Source: Ruegeria arenilitoris
GTDB taxonomy: Bacteria > Pseudomonadota > Alphaproteobacteria > Rhodobacterales > Rhodobacteraceae
Direction of reading: 5' to 3'
Length of the DNA: 64,000 nucleotides
Assembly (NCBI RefSeq): GCF_013030985.1
Contig: NZ_WPYP01000007.1
Span: forward strand, 62,001-126,000
The first letter of the stretch is position 1. Each line of letters opens with the position of its first letter. This document shows positions 33,522 through 43,103 of the stretch, in pieces. The notes beneath the pieces are model-generated. The model did no database searches and was not told where the DNA came from. It was given only the letters and a program-made list of their open reading frames with translations. The translations under genes were made by a program, and so were the position numbers.

Positions 33522-34511
33522 ATGGATCACATCACCGACCCGATCGACCGTCGCCTGCTGGATGAATTCCAGCGCGATTTTCCCGTCACCGACCGCCCGT
33601 TTCAGATTCTGGGCACTGCGCTGGGCCTGGATGAGGCCGAGGTCATCGACCGCCTGACCCGGATGCGTGCAACCGGTCGGATCACGCGTGTTGGCGCGAC
33701 GATTGCGCCCGGGGCGGTTTCGGCCAGCACTCTGGCAGCCGTCGCCGCACCCGAGGACCGTCTGGAAGAGGTCGCCGCGATGATCGACGCGGAACCCGGC
33801 GTGAATCACAATTACCAGCGTGAAGATGACTGGAACCTGTGGTTCGTCGCCACCGGTCCCGACCGCGCTCATGTCAATGATACACTGGCCAGGATCAGCC
33901 AGCGCACCGGGCTGCAGGTGCTGGATCTGCGGCTGGTCCGTCCATTCAACGTCGATCTCGGGTTCCGCATGTCGGGCAAAACCCGCAACGTGCCCGGCCC
34001 CCGCAAAGTGGACAGCTCGGCCATGCAGGACGGCGACCGGCCGTTGCTACAGGCGCTGAGTTCGGGCCTGTCGCTGGTCACCGAGCCTTTTGCTGAACTG
34101 GCACAATCACTGGGTCGATCAACGTCGGACGTGATGGCGCGGATCAAGGCGCTGCACGAAGCGGGCATCATCTCGCGCCTGGGCGTGATCGTTCGGCACC
34201 GGGCGCTGGGCTGGTCGGCCAATGCCATGGTAGTCTGGGACATGCCCGCCGATCAGGTCGCCACTGCTGGCCCGGCGCTTGCCGCGCATCCCGGTGTCAC
34301 CCTGTGTTACGAGCGGAACCCGGTCGAAGACGTCTGGCCCTATCGCCTCTATTCCATGATCCACGCCCGGTCGCGCAACGAAGCGTTGGAGACCCTTTCG
34401 GGTGCCACCACCCTGCCGGAACTGGCCGGGGCGCGCCACAAAGTCCTGTTTTCGACCCGCTGCTTCAAACAGACCGGGGCACTTATCCAAGCCAGGGAGG
34501 CCGCCGCATGA
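33522..34511 (+). CDS. nirDL: NirDL fusion, sirohaem decarboxylase subunit
   Basis: A 329-residue fusion of two AsnC/Lrp-like modules, NirD then NirL. Module one reads LDEFQRDFPVTDRPFQILGTALGLDEAEVIDRLTRM with ALPEPGVNHNYQREDDWNLWFV-like (here EPGVNHNYQRED); module two runs from about residue 170 (LSSGLSLVTEPFAELAQSLG, then PGVTLCYERNPVEDVWPYRLYSMIH). With NirG and NirH it decarboxylates sirohaem to didecarboxysirohaem. The DNA-binding-like helices are not used for regulation in this family. Gene follows nirF by three bases and overlaps nirG by four. Confidence 0.93.
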   Translation: MDHITDPIDRRLLDEFQRDFPVTDRPFQILGTALGLDEAEVIDRLTRMRATGRITRVGATIAPGAVSASTLAAVAAPEDRLEEVAAMIDAEPGVNHNYQREDDWNLWFVATGPDRAHVNDTLARISQRTGLQVLDLRLVRPFNVDLGFRMSGKTRNVPGPRKVDSSAMQDGDRPLLQALSSGLSLVTEPFAELAQSLGRSTSDVMARIKALHEAGIISRLGVIVRHRALGWSANAMVVWDMPADQVATAGPALAAHPGVTLCYERNPVEDVWPYRLYSMIHARSRNEALETLSGATTLPELAGARHKVLFSTRCFKQTGALIQAREAAA

Positions 34512-34957
34512 CGCTGGATGAAACCGACCGCGCAATCCTGAACCGGATGCAGGACGACCTGCCGCTGACCACGCATCCCTATGCCGCGATTGCGACAGAG
34601 CTGGGCATATCGGAAAACGAGCTGCTGAGCCGCCTCACACGCATGAAAGACGAGCGGGTGATCACCCGCTTTGGCCCGTTTTTCGACGCTGCTGCCATGG
34701 GCGGCGCGTTCTGCCTGTGCGCAATGGCCGTTCCGCCCGAGAATTTCGAAACCGTCCTGACCAAAGTCAATGCGCATCCAGAGGTTGCCCATAATTATGA
34801 ACGCACGCATCGGCTGAACATGTGGTTCGTTCTGGCAACCGAAACCCCCGAGGGGATCGAAGCCACCGCCGAGGCGATCGAACGGGAAACGGGGATCGAA
34901 GTTCTTTGTTTTCCCAAATTGCAGGAATTTTTCATCGGCTTCCGGGTGGCGGCATGA
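34508..34957 (+). CDS. nirG: NirG, sirohaem decarboxylase subunit
   Basis: A 149-residue AsnC/Lrp-like protein: LDETDRAILNRMQDDLPLTTHPYAAIATELG, then HPEVAHNYERTHRLNMWFVLATE with the His-Asn-Tyr motif of sirohaem decarboxylases. The ATG at 34508 overlaps the nirDL stop (ATGA) and is preferred over the open upstream frame. It acts with NirDL and NirH in the decarboxylation of sirohaem. The gene is coupled to nirH by another four-base overlap. Confidence 0.92.
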   Translation: MTLDETDRAILNRMQDDLPLTTHPYAAIATELGISENELLSRLTRMKDERVITRFGPFFDAAAMGGAFCLCAMAVPPENFETVLTKVNAHPEVAHNYERTHRLNMWFVLATETPEGIEATAEAIERETGIEVLCFPKLQEFFIGFRVAA

Positions 34958-35436
34958 TCGACGCGAAAGACAGAGAGATTATCGAGGCGCTGCAAGGCGG
35001 CCTGCCCCTCGTGCCTGCACCCTACGCGCAGGTGGCTTCGGACATGGGCATGGACGAAGACGAGTTGCTGCTTCGTCTGGCCGACCTGAAATCGAGCGGT
35101 GTGATCCGCCGCATCGCTGCTGCACCCAATCACTACAAACTGGGCATGACCTCGAACGGCATGACCGTGTGGGATGTCAAAGACGACCGCGTAACCGAAC
35201 TGGGTACCCGGATCGGCGCTCTGCCTTTTGTCACTCACTGCTATGAACGCCCCCGCGCCCTGCCCGACTGGCCCTATAACCTGTTTGCCATGGTCCACGG
35301 CACAGACCGCGACGAAGTCGAAGAAAAGCGCGCCGAGATCACTGCCATTCTTGGCGATGCCTGCCGGGCGAAAGATATCCTCTATTCCACGCGCATCCTG
35401 AAAAAAACCGGGCTGCGCCTGAAAACGAAAGGCTGA
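34954..35436 (+). CDS. nirH: NirH, sirohaem decarboxylase subunit
   Basis: A 160-residue AsnC/Lrp-like protein: DAKDREIIEALQGGLPLVPAPYAQVASDMG, IRRIAAAPNHYKLGMTSNGMTVWD, FVTHCYERPRALPDWPYNLFAMVHG, and ILYSTRILKKTGLRL at the end. The FVTHCYER motif matches NirL/NirH-type subunits. The ATG overlaps the nirG stop by four bases. Its role is in the NirDLGH decarboxylase complex. Three of the four subunit functions are thus encoded in order, with D and L fused. Confidence 0.92.
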   Translation: MIDAKDREIIEALQGGLPLVPAPYAQVASDMGMDEDELLLRLADLKSSGVIRRIAAAPNHYKLGMTSNGMTVWDVKDDRVTELGTRIGALPFVTHCYERPRALPDWPYNLFAMVHGTDRDEVEEKRAEITAILGDACRAKDILYSTRILKKTGLRLKTKG

Positions 35437-35439
35437 GAC

Positions 35440-36654
35440 ATGTTCCGCCTGACCGAATACATGCATCAACTCGTCACCCCCACACCGGTGCGCAAACGCC
35501 GCCCCGGACCGGTAAAACCGGTGGTGATCTGGAACCTGACGCGACGCTGCAACCTGAAATGCCGTCATTGCTACACCGTCTCGGCGGATGTTGCGTTCCC
35601 AGGCGAGCTCAACCACGAGCAAGCCATGGTAACCCTTGAGGATCTGGGCCAGTTTCGCGTCCCGGCCCTGATCCTCTCGGGTGGGGAACCGCTGGACCGG
35701 TTCGATTTCTTCGATATCGCCAAACGCGCCCGCGATCTGGTGCCCATGCTGGCGCTGTCGACCAACGGCACACGGATTCACGACGAGACCGCCGACATGA
35801 TCGCCGATGTCGGGTTCAATTATGTCGGCATCTCTCTGGACGGGATCGGGGCCACAAATGACTGGTTCCGCGGTGTTGAAGGCGCCTTTGCCGACGCCCT
35901 GCGCGGCGTCCGCGAATGCAAGAAGCGCGGCATCAAGGTGGGCCTGCGGTTCTGCCTGACCGAGGGCACACAGCACCACCTGCCCGACCTGCTGCAACTG
36001 TGCGATGACGAGGGCGTCGACAAGTTCTATCTGTCTCACCTTGTTTACGCCGGGCGCGGTGACAAGAACCGCGGCGAGGATGCCGAGCATATGCGCACAC
36101 GCAACGGGCTCGATCTGTTGCTGGAACGCGCGTGGGAGGCCGCCTCGGGCGGACGCCAGCTGGACATCGTGACAGGCAATAACGACGCCGATGCCGGGTA
36201 TTTCCTGAACTGGGTCCGCGCGCGCTTTGATGCCGACAAGGCCGCCCATGTGCGTGAACATCTGGCCGCATGGGGTGGCAACTCCAGCGGTTTGGGTGTG
36301 GCCAATATCGACAATCTGGGCCGGGTCCATCCCGACACCTACTGGTCCGACTACACGGTCGGCAATGTGAAGACCAAACCGTTTTCCGAGCTTTGGACCA
36401 GCGATGATCCGATGCTCGCCATGCTGCGCACCCGCCCGCGTCCGCTGAAAGGGCGCTGTGGGGCTTGTCAGCTCAAGGATGTCTGCGGCGGCAACACCCG
36501 GATTCGGGCTTTGCAGCTGACCGGCGACCCTTGGGCCGAAGATCCGGCATGTTATCTGACAAATCAAGAAATCGGCGTCGAAGATGCGGGCGAGCGCCTG
36601 CAGGTGACGCCGTTCCGAGGAAAAAGCCATGACCCGGCGCATCAGTTCTTTTGA
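35440..36654 (+). CDS. nirJ: NirJ, radical SAM haem d1 synthase
   Basis: NirJ replaces two propionate side chains of didecarboxysirohaem by oxo groups using radical SAM chemistry. The 404-residue protein has the CNLKCRHCY cluster (Cys37, Cys41, Cys44) for the [4Fe-4S] cluster, [12 protein letters not shown] as the SAM-binding GGE motif, and a C-terminal SPASM-like cysteine set ([15 protein letters not shown]...). The C-terminal [19 protein letters not shown] fits the family. It starts three bases after nirH and overlaps nirN by 26 bases in another frame. Confidence 0.95.
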   Translation: MFRLTEYMHQLVTPTPVRKRRPGPVKPVVIWNLTRRCNLKCRHCYTVSADVAFPGELNHEQAMVTLEDLGQFRVPALILSGGEPLDRFDFFDIAKRARDLVPMLALSTNGTRIHDETADMIADVGFNYVGISLDGIGATNDWFRGVEGAFADALRGVRECKKRGIKVGLRFCLTEGTQHHLPDLLQLCDDEGVDKFYLSHLVYAGRGDKNRGEDAEHMRTRNGLDLLLERAWEAASGGRQLDIVTGNNDADAGYFLNWVRARFDADKAAHVREHLAAWGGNSSGLGVANIDNLGRVHPDTYWSDYTVGNVKTKPFSELWTSDDPMLAMLRTRPRPLKGRCGACQLKDVCGGNTRIRALQLTGDPWAEDPACYLTNQEIGVEDAGERLQVTPFRGKSHDPAHQFF

Positions 36655-38182
36655 CACTCTGAAAATCGGCACCTTCTGTTCGCTGCTGCTGGCGGGCACC
36701 GCATGGGCCGACGCCCCGGCCGACTATGCCGAACACTGCGCCTCCTGCCACGGCGAAAACCGGCTGGGCGGGGTTGGTCCTGCGCTGATCCCCGAAACGC
36801 TGAAACGGATGCGCGGCCCGCGCGTGGCCGCCGTGATCGCCGAGGGGCGCACCGCCACACAGATGCCCGCCTTTTCCCACGAACTCGACGCCTTGCAGAT
36901 CGAGGAACTGGCCGGTTGGCTGAAATCCCCGCTGGAAACCGACCCTGAATGGGGTGAAGCCGATATCATGGCCAGCCGCACGCTGGACAAGGACTATGTC
37001 CCGGTCGACGCTCCTGTATGGGACAGCGACCCGATGAATATCACGCTGGCGGTTGAGACCGGCGATCACCATGTCAGTGTTCTGGACGGCGACACGTTCG
37101 AGGTTCTGGACCGGTTTGAGACCCCCTTTGCCGTTCACGGCGGGCCAAAATTCAGCCCCGATGGCCGCTATGTGTTCATCATGTCCCGCGATGGCTGGGT
37201 GCAGAAATACGACATCTGGGCATTGAAACAGGTGGGCCGGGTGCGCGCGGGCCTGAACAGCCGCAACATCGCCATGTCGGGCGACGGCAAATGGGTGGCC
37301 GTGGCGAATTATCTGCCCAACAGCCTGACCCTGCTGTCGACCGAGGACCTGTCGGTTGCCAAGGTCGTTGAGGTCAAGAGCAAGAAGGGTGTCCCCAGCC
37401 GTGTCTCGGCCGTGTATCAGGCCCCACCGCGCGAAAGCTTTGTGCTGGCGCTGAAAGACGTGCCCGAGATCTGGGAGGTCTTTTACGGCGCCAACCCACC
37501 GCAATCCGGCCTGGGTCACGACTTCCGCATCGAGGGTCAGTTCAAGAACCCCGACCCCTTCCCGGTGCGCAAGATCACCACGCCCGACTATCTGGATGAT
37601 TTCTTTTTCGACCAGAGCTATGAATACGTCATGGGCGCCTCGCGCGATGGCAAGGGCGGTCAGGTGATCGACCTGGTCATAGGCCAGAAAGTCGCCGATC
37701 TGGACCTGCCGGGGATGCCGCATCTGGGCTCGGGTATCACGTGGCAGCACGGTGACACCACCGTGATGGCCACACCGCACCTGACCGATGGCACCGTGTC
37801 GGTGATCGACATGGAAACCTGGGAAACCGTCAAGCGGATCAAGACCGAAGGACCGGGATTCTTCATGCGCAGCCATGAAAACTCGCCTTACGTCTGGGCC
37901 GATGTGTTCTTTGGTCCGAACAAGGACGCGATGCATGTGATCGACAAGCAAAGCCTTGAAATCGTTAAGACTCTGCGCCCGGCTCCGGGTAAGACAGTTG
38001 CTCATGTGGAGTTCACCAAAGACGGCAGCCACGCGCTGGTTTCGATCTGGGAAGATGACGGCGCGGTAATCGTCTATGATGCGCAAACGCTGGAAGAGGT
38101 CCGCCGCCTGCCGATGCGCAAACCATCTGGGAAGTACAATGTCTGGAACAAAATCACCTTCTCGGAAGGAACCAGCCACTGA
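36629..38182 (+). CDS. nirN: NirN, dihydrohaem d1 dehydrogenase
   Basis: A 517-residue NirS paralogue. A signal peptide ends near GTAWADAP. The c-haem site is CASCH at residues 37-41, followed by a d1-type propeller ([69 protein letters not shown]). NirN oxidises dihydro-haem d1 to haem d1 in the periplasm and helps load it. It shares the d1 fold with NirS but lies at the operon end and lacks the NirS-specific N-terminal arm. The stop falls inside the next small gene. Confidence 0.92.
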   Translation: MTRRISSFDTLKIGTFCSLLLAGTAWADAPADYAEHCASCHGENRLGGVGPALIPETLKRMRGPRVAAVIAEGRTATQMPAFSHELDALQIEELAGWLKSPLETDPEWGEADIMASRTLDKDYVPVDAPVWDSDPMNITLAVETGDHHVSVLDGDTFEVLDRFETPFAVHGGPKFSPDGRYVFIMSRDGWVQKYDIWALKQVGRVRAGLNSRNIAMSGDGKWVAVANYLPNSLTLLSTEDLSVAKVVEVKSKKGVPSRVSAVYQAPPRESFVLALKDVPEIWEVFYGANPPQSGLGHDFRIEGQFKNPDPFPVRKITTPDYLDDFFFDQSYEYVMGASRDGKGGQVIDLVIGQKVADLDLPGMPHLGSGITWQHGDTTVMATPHLTDGTVSVIDMETWETVKRIKTEGPGFFMRSHENSPYVWADVFFGPNKDAMHVIDKQSLEIVKTLRPAPGKTVAHVEFTKDGSHALVSIWEDDGAVIVYDAQTLEEVRRLPMRKPSGKYNVWNKITFSEGTSH

Positions 38183-38402
38183 AGGCAAATGGCCGGTCTG
38201 GAAACTGGCCATTCTGCTGTATCCGGCCACGGCACTGACCGTGGCCATCAACCTGTTTCTGGCCGGCCTGATCGCCAACAGCGCCGGTTACGGCATTATC
38301 GAGCCGGTCACAGCGATCCTGTGGTCGATCCCCTTGGGCGTGCCTGCAACCTGGCTTGCCGGGCGTTGGGTACGCGGCCTGATGGATGAAGCTGATGGTT
38401 GA
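38139..38402 (+). CDS. Small membrane protein overlapping nirN
   Basis: An 87-residue frame overlaps the nirN 3' end by 44 bases in another frame. After a basic start ([19 protein letters not shown]) it has two predicted helices, AILLYPATALTVAINLFLAGLIA and IIEPVTAILWSIPLGVPATWLAG, with charged ends, so it should sit in the cytoplasmic membrane. I do not recognise a named family. Its place at the end of the haem d1 operon suggests a role in NirS maturation or energy supply, but nothing in the sequence shows this. No cysteine or haem motif is present. Confidence 0.6.
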   Translation: MSGTKSPSRKEPATEGKWPVWKLAILLYPATALTVAINLFLAGLIANSAGYGIIEPVTAILWSIPLGVPATWLAGRWVRGLMDEADG

Positions 38403-38473
38403 AACAGGCTGTTAGTGCGCTGTGATTTAACCGAAAATCTCCCAAGATTAATTTTTGGGCAGATTAAAAAAAA

Positions 38474-38487
38474 ATGACTTAAGTCAA
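38474..38487 (+). promoter_or_regulatory. FNR/NNR-type site before the nos cluster
   Basis: ATGAC-TTAA-GTCAA, one base from the perfect palindrome. It lies 71 bases before the ATG of the first nos-region gene, just after an AT-rich tract. Confidence 0.75.
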
Positions 38488-38544
38488 GTATCGAATCGAG
38501 CGACGGCACTAGGACTCAGGAAAGATTGCCGAGTTGGATTCTCC

Positions 38545-39009
38545 ATGCCCGCCCTCAACCCTCTGCACATGTCAGCTGTTTGCGCGTCCCGCGCAGCTTG
38601 TGCACTAGCGGGCATCTTCCTTCTGCTGTTGCAGCTGCTTGGCCCGGCGCTGGCGAGTCCCGGGGAAAGCATGTGGGTGGAGATCTGCTCGGAGGCAGGG
38701 GCGGTCTGGGTTCAGGTGGACCTTGAAGAGGACACCACGGACCCAACCGCGCCCTGTCCGAAATGCGCCGACTGCGCCTTGTGCGCGGTCACCTCTGCGG
38801 CCCCGGTGCCGGACCTGCTCGTGGTGCAACGGGAAGGTCTCGTTCACGCCGCACATTGCGAAAACCGCGATCTGGTCAATGTCACCAGCGTAAAACGACT
38901 GTGGCCCGAAACCCGGGGACCCCCACGCGCAACCCAAGAAGAATCTGAACGCGCCCTGCGCGCGTCCATGGCGTTCACCCAAGTAACCGGAGGTGCGCCG
39001 TGGTCGTAA
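38545..39009 (+). CDS. Exported Cys-rich DUF2946-like protein
   Basis: A 154-residue exported protein that heads the nos cluster. A hydrophobic stretch (CALAGIFLLLLQLLGPALASPG) is a signal peptide or anchor. The mature part has VEICSEAGAVWVQVDLE and CPKCADCALCAVTSAA, a C-x2-C-x2-C-x2-C cluster that fits DUF2946-type proteins and could bind copper. The ATG at 38545 is preferred because the FNR/NNR site lies just upstream; the ATG at 38569 is an alternative. The stop overlaps the nosR start by ten bases. A role in copper supply to NosZ is tempting but inferred. Confidence 0.7.
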   Translation: MPALNPLHMSAVCASRAACALAGIFLLLLQLLGPALASPGESMWVEICSEAGAVWVQVDLEEDTTDPTAPCPKCADCALCAVTSAAPVPDLLVVQREGLVHAAHCENRDLVNVTSVKRLWPETRGPPRATQEESERALRASMAFTQVTGGAPWS

Positions 39010-41177
39010 GTCGCGCAATCCATTTCCTGCTGGCCTTTACCCTGTCCTGCCTGATGGCGATCAGCGCCCATGCCGACAGCCTCGCCAGCTTCCTTCCTGA
39101 CATTGAACCCGCCGATCTGGCCCCCGGCGCCGATGCCTTTGGTCCGGTACGGGACGACGTGAAAGTCGCCCCGGTGTTGAAGGGTGGCGAGACCATTGCC
39201 TGGGCCTTCCTGACATCCGATTTCGTGGGCACCACCGGCTATTCCGGCAAACCCATCCACGTGGTTGCCGCTATTGACGACGATGCGGTGCTGACCGGGG
39301 TGAAGCTGGTCAAGCACTCGGAACCCATCGTACTGATCGGCATCCCCAATTCCCGCATGGTCGAACTGACCGAAGGCTACACCGGCCTCGACCTCAAGCA
39401 CGAGGTTGCAACAGGCGGCGAAGGGCATGACCTGGACATTATCTCGGGTGCGACAGTCACGATCATGGTGATCGACGACAGCCTCGTGCGCGGCGGCATC
39501 AAGGTGGCCCGTGCGCTGGGTCTGGGCGGGCTGTCCCCGCTGCAGGCCGACGGGCCGAAACGCGAAGTCGATATGACGAAGAATGCAGTCTACGACTGGA
39601 CCACCCTCTCAGGTGACGGCTCGGTGCGGCGGCTGACGCTGGATGTGGGCCAGGTCAACGCCGCGTTTGAGGCCACCGGCGATCAGCGCGCCATCAAACG
39701 CCCCGAGCGGGGTGAGCCGGACGACACCTTCATCGACATGCACCTAGCGCTTGTGTCGGTGCCGTCGATCGGGAAATCCCTGCTGGGTGAGGCCGAATAC
39801 CAGAACCTGACCAAATGGCTGGACGAAGGCGAACAGGCCATTCTGGTGCTGGGACGCGGGGCTTACAGCTTCAAGGGCTCGGGCTATGTCCGCGGTGGTA
39901 TTTTCGACCGTATCCAGCTGATCCAGGGCGACAGCTCGGTGCGCTTCTTCGACAAGCAACAGCGCCGTCTGGGGCGGGTCGCAGCATCTGATGCGCCCAG
40001 CTTCACCGAGCTCGATATCTTCAAGATCCCTGCCGATGCCGAGTTTGACCCGACCGAACCGTTCCGCCTGCAACTGCTGGTGCAACGGGCTGTGGGTGCG
40101 GTCGAGAAAACCTTCCTGACCTTCGATTTGGGCTATAAGCTGCCGGAACAGTATCTGTTGCCAGTCACGGCCCCTGCAGTCGTCGATGACGCCACCGGTG
40201 AAGCGGCTGCCAAGGCCGCCCTGTGGCAGCGCATCTGGAAAGACCGCACCGTCGAGATTGCCGTTCTGGGCGTCATGCTGCTGGTGCTGACCGCCACGTT
40301 CTTCTTCCAGTTCCACGCGACGATGAATGCGCGGGTCTTCTACTGGTTCCGCATCGGATACCTGACGATGACACTGTTCTTCATCGGCTGGTATGCCAAC
40401 GCGCAGCTGAGCGTGGTGAACCTGATGGCGCTGGCAGGCAGCCTGCGCACCGGGTTTAGCTGGGATGCCTTCCTTCTGGATCCGCTGGTCTTCATTCAGT
40501 GGTTCGCCGTCGCCGCCGCCCTGCTGTTCTGGGGCCGAGGTGCCTATTGCGGCTGGCTCTGCCCGTTCGGCGCGCTGCAGGAACTGACCAACAAGATCGC
40601 GCGGGCACTGAAGGTACCACAATGGACCCTGCCCTGGGGTCTGAACGAACGGCTTTGGCCGGCTAAATACATGATCTTCCTCGTGCTCTTCGGCATCAGC
40701 TTTGTCTCGATCCCGCTGGCCGAGAAGTATGCCGAGATCGAACCGTTCAAGACCGCGATCATCCTGAAATTCATGCGCGACTGGCCGTTTGTGGTCTTTG
40801 CGTTGCTCCTGCTGGGAATCGGGCTGTTTATTGAACGGTTCTACTGCCGCTATCTCTGCCCGCTGGGCGGAGCGCTGGCGATCCCCGCCCGTATCCGCAT
40901 GTTCGACTGGCTGCGCCGCTACAAAGAGTGCGGCGCCCCCTGTCAGACCTGTGCCAACGAATGCCCCGTTCAGGCAATCCACCCCACCGGTGAGATCAAC
41001 CCGAACGAGTGCGTCACCTGCCTGCATTGTCAGGTGCTCTACCAGTCCGAGGACAAATGTCCCGTCGTTATCCGCCAGCTCAAACGGCGGGCCAAGACAG
41101 GGTCGGTCAATCCTAAGACCCCCCTCGGGCAACCACCGGCGAACCATCCGAACGCCAAACCGCAATCTGTTTCCTAA
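39000..41177 (+). CDS. nosR: NosR, regulator and electron donor for N2O reductase
   Basis: A 725-residue membrane protein. A signal peptide leads into a periplasmic FMN-binding domain, with the flavinylation motif LDIISGATVTIMVID. Several membrane helices follow, with two C-x3-CP motifs (CGWLCPFGA, CRYLCPLGG), and the C-terminal cytoplasmic ferredoxin-like part (CGAPCQTCANECPVQA, CVTCLHCQ) binds two [4Fe-4S] clusters. NosR is needed for nosZ expression and for electron flow to NosZ. The start is a GTG after GGAGGTGC, overlapping the DUF2946-like gene by ten bases. Confidence 0.96.
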   Translation: MVVSRAIHFLLAFTLSCLMAISAHADSLASFLPDIEPADLAPGADAFGPVRDDVKVAPVLKGGETIAWAFLTSDFVGTTGYSGKPIHVVAAIDDDAVLTGVKLVKHSEPIVLIGIPNSRMVELTEGYTGLDLKHEVATGGEGHDLDIISGATVTIMVIDDSLVRGGIKVARALGLGGLSPLQADGPKREVDMTKNAVYDWTTLSGDGSVRRLTLDVGQVNAAFEATGDQRAIKRPERGEPDDTFIDMHLALVSVPSIGKSLLGEAEYQNLTKWLDEGEQAILVLGRGAYSFKGSGYVRGGIFDRIQLIQGDSSVRFFDKQQRRLGRVAASDAPSFTELDIFKIPADAEFDPTEPFRLQLLVQRAVGAVEKTFLTFDLGYKLPEQYLLPVTAPAVVDDATGEAAAKAALWQRIWKDRTVEIAVLGVMLLVLTATFFFQFHATMNARVFYWFRIGYLTMTLFFIGWYANAQLSVVNLMALAGSLRTGFSWDAFLLDPLVFIQWFAVAAALLFWGRGAYCGWLCPFGALQELTNKIARALKVPQWTLPWGLNERLWPAKYMIFLVLFGISFVSIPLAEKYAEIEPFKTAIILKFMRDWPFVVFALLLLGIGLFIERFYCRYLCPLGGALAIPARIRMFDWLRRYKECGAPCQTCANECPVQAIHPTGEINPNECVTCLHCQVLYQSEDKCPVVIRQLKRRAKTGSVNPKTPLGQPPANHPNAKPQSVS

Positions 41178-41192
41178 AAAGGAGGAACGATC

Positions 41193-43100
41193 ATGTCGGA
41201 CAATGAAAACAAACTGAACATCACCCGCCGCGGGATGCTGGGGGCCACCGCCACCGGTGCCGTGCTGGCCGGGACCGGTCTGGGCTCGACCCTGATGACC
41301 GCCCGCGAAGCCAGCGCCGCAGCCAAATACAACCTCGAACCCGGCGAGCTGGATGAGTATTACGGCTTCTGGTCCTCGGGTCAGACCGGCGAGCTGCGCA
41401 TTCTGGGCTTCCCGTCCATGCGCGAACTGATGCGGGTGCCTGTGTTCAACCGCTGCTCGGCCACCGGCTGGGGTCAGACCAATGAATCGCTGAAGATCAT
41501 GACCGACGGTCTGCTGCCGGAAACCAAGGAATTCCTCGCCAAGCGCGGCCTGAAAACCTATGACAACGGCGACCTGCACCACCCGCACATGTCGTTCACC
41601 GACGGCACCTATGACGGCCGTTACCTGTTCATGAACGACAAGGCCAACACCCGCGTCGCTCGTGTGCGCTGCGACGTGATGAAATGCGACAAGATCACCG
41701 AGATCCCCAACGCCAAGGCGATCCACGGTCTGCGTCCGCAGAAATTCCCGCGCACAGGTTACGTCTTTGCCAATGGCGAAGATGAAACACCGCTGGTCAA
41801 TGACGGCACAGTGCTGGATGATCCGTCGCAATACGTGAACATCTTCACCGCGCTGGACGGCGACACCATGGAAGTGGCATGGCAGGTGATCGTGTCGGGC
41901 AACCTCGACAACACCGACTGTGACTATCAGGGTAAATACGCCTACTCGACCTCGTACAACTCGGAAATGGGTATGAACCTGGCCGAGATGACCGAGAACG
42001 AGCTGGACCACGTCGTTGTCTTCAACCTCGCTGAGATCGAAAAAGGTATCGAGGCCGGTGACTATCAGGAGCTGAAAGGCGTCAAGGTTCTGGACGGCCG
42101 TAAGGGTCAGAACAAGAACTACACCCGCTACATTCCGATCCCGAACTCGCCGCACGGCATCAACACCGCTCCTGACGGCAAGCACGTCTGCATCAACGGT
42201 AAGCTGTCGCCGACCGTATCGATCATGGATGTGACCAAACTGGACGCCCTGTTCGAAAGCGATGCCGACCCGCGGTCCTGCATCGTGGGTGAGCCGCAGC
42301 TGGGTCTTGGCCCGCTTCACACCGCCTATGACGGTCAGGGCAACGCGTTCACCACGCTGTTCCTGGACAGTCAGATCGTGAAGTGGAACATCGAAAAGGC
42401 CATCGAAGCTTACGGTGGCGCCGATGTGGACCCGATCATCTCGAAGGTCGACGTGCACTATCAGCCGGGCCACAACTCGACCTCCATGGGTGAAACCAAG
42501 GACGCCGATGGCAAATGGCTGATTTCGATGAACAAGTTCTCGAAAGACCGCTTCCTGAACGTTGGCCCGCTGAAGCCCGAGAACGAGCAGCTGATCGACA
42601 TCTCGTCGGATGAGATGAAGGTGGTCCACGATGGCCCGACCTTTGCCGAACCGCATGACTCGATCATCGTTCGCAGCGACATCGTCAACCCGGTCAACGT
42701 CTGGGATCGCGCCGATGTCACTTGGGAAGACGCCCGCAAACAGGCCGAAGCCGATGGCGTCGATCTGGAAGAAGGCGCCGAGGAACCGATCCGGGACGGC
42801 AACAAGGTGCGGGTCTACATGACTTCGCAAGCCCCGACCTTCAGCCTCGAGAAGTTCACCGTCAAACAGGGCGACGAAGTGACGGTTTACATCACCAACC
42901 TGGATGACGTGGACGACGTGACTCACGGCTTCTGCCTGGGCAACTACGGCATCGCGATGGAAGTCGCACCGCTGGCAACCGCCTCGGTCACCTTCACCGC
43001 TGACCGTCCGGGCGTACACTGGTTCTATTGCCAGTGGTTCTGCCACGCGCTGCACATGGAAATGCGCGGCCGGATGCTGGTCGAACCGCAGGGAGCATAA
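41193..43100 (+). CDS. nosZ: Nitrous oxide reductase
   Basis: NosZ reduces N2O to N2 in the periplasm using CuA and CuZ centres. The 635-residue product has a twin-arginine signal ([18 protein letters not shown]), a CuZ propeller with the conserved His pair [18 protein letters not shown] and HGIN, and a C-terminal cupredoxin domain with CuA ligands [15 protein letters not shown] (C-x3-C-x3-H-x2-M). The Tat signal marks a clade I (typical) NosZ. It follows nosR by 15 bases with an AGGAGGAACG site. Confidence 0.98.
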   Translation: MSDNENKLNITRRGMLGATATGAVLAGTGLGSTLMTAREASAAAKYNLEPGELDEYYGFWSSGQTGELRILGFPSMRELMRVPVFNRCSATGWGQTNESLKIMTDGLLPETKEFLAKRGLKTYDNGDLHHPHMSFTDGTYDGRYLFMNDKANTRVARVRCDVMKCDKITEIPNAKAIHGLRPQKFPRTGYVFANGEDETPLVNDGTVLDDPSQYVNIFTALDGDTMEVAWQVIVSGNLDNTDCDYQGKYAYSTSYNSEMGMNLAEMTENELDHVVVFNLAEIEKGIEAGDYQELKGVKVLDGRKGQNKNYTRYIPIPNSPHGINTAPDGKHVCINGKLSPTVSIMDVTKLDALFESDADPRSCIVGEPQLGLGPLHTAYDGQGNAFTTLFLDSQIVKWNIEKAIEAYGGADVDPIISKVDVHYQPGHNSTSMGETKDADGKWLISMNKFSKDRFLNVGPLKPENEQLIDISSDEMKVVHDGPTFAEPHDSIIVRSDIVNPVNVWDRADVTWEDARKQAEADGVDLEEGAEEPIRDGNKVRVYMTSQAPTFSLEKFTVKQGDEVTVYITNLDDVDDVTHGFCLGNYGIAMEVAPLATASVTFTADRPGVHWFYCQWFCHALHMEMRGRMLVEPQGA

Positions 43101-43103
43101 CCC

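Noticed and set aside
34795-38278. Two long minus-strand frames (634 and 601 codons) opposite nirG-nirN
   Set aside because: They cover clearly identified nir genes and show no domain.
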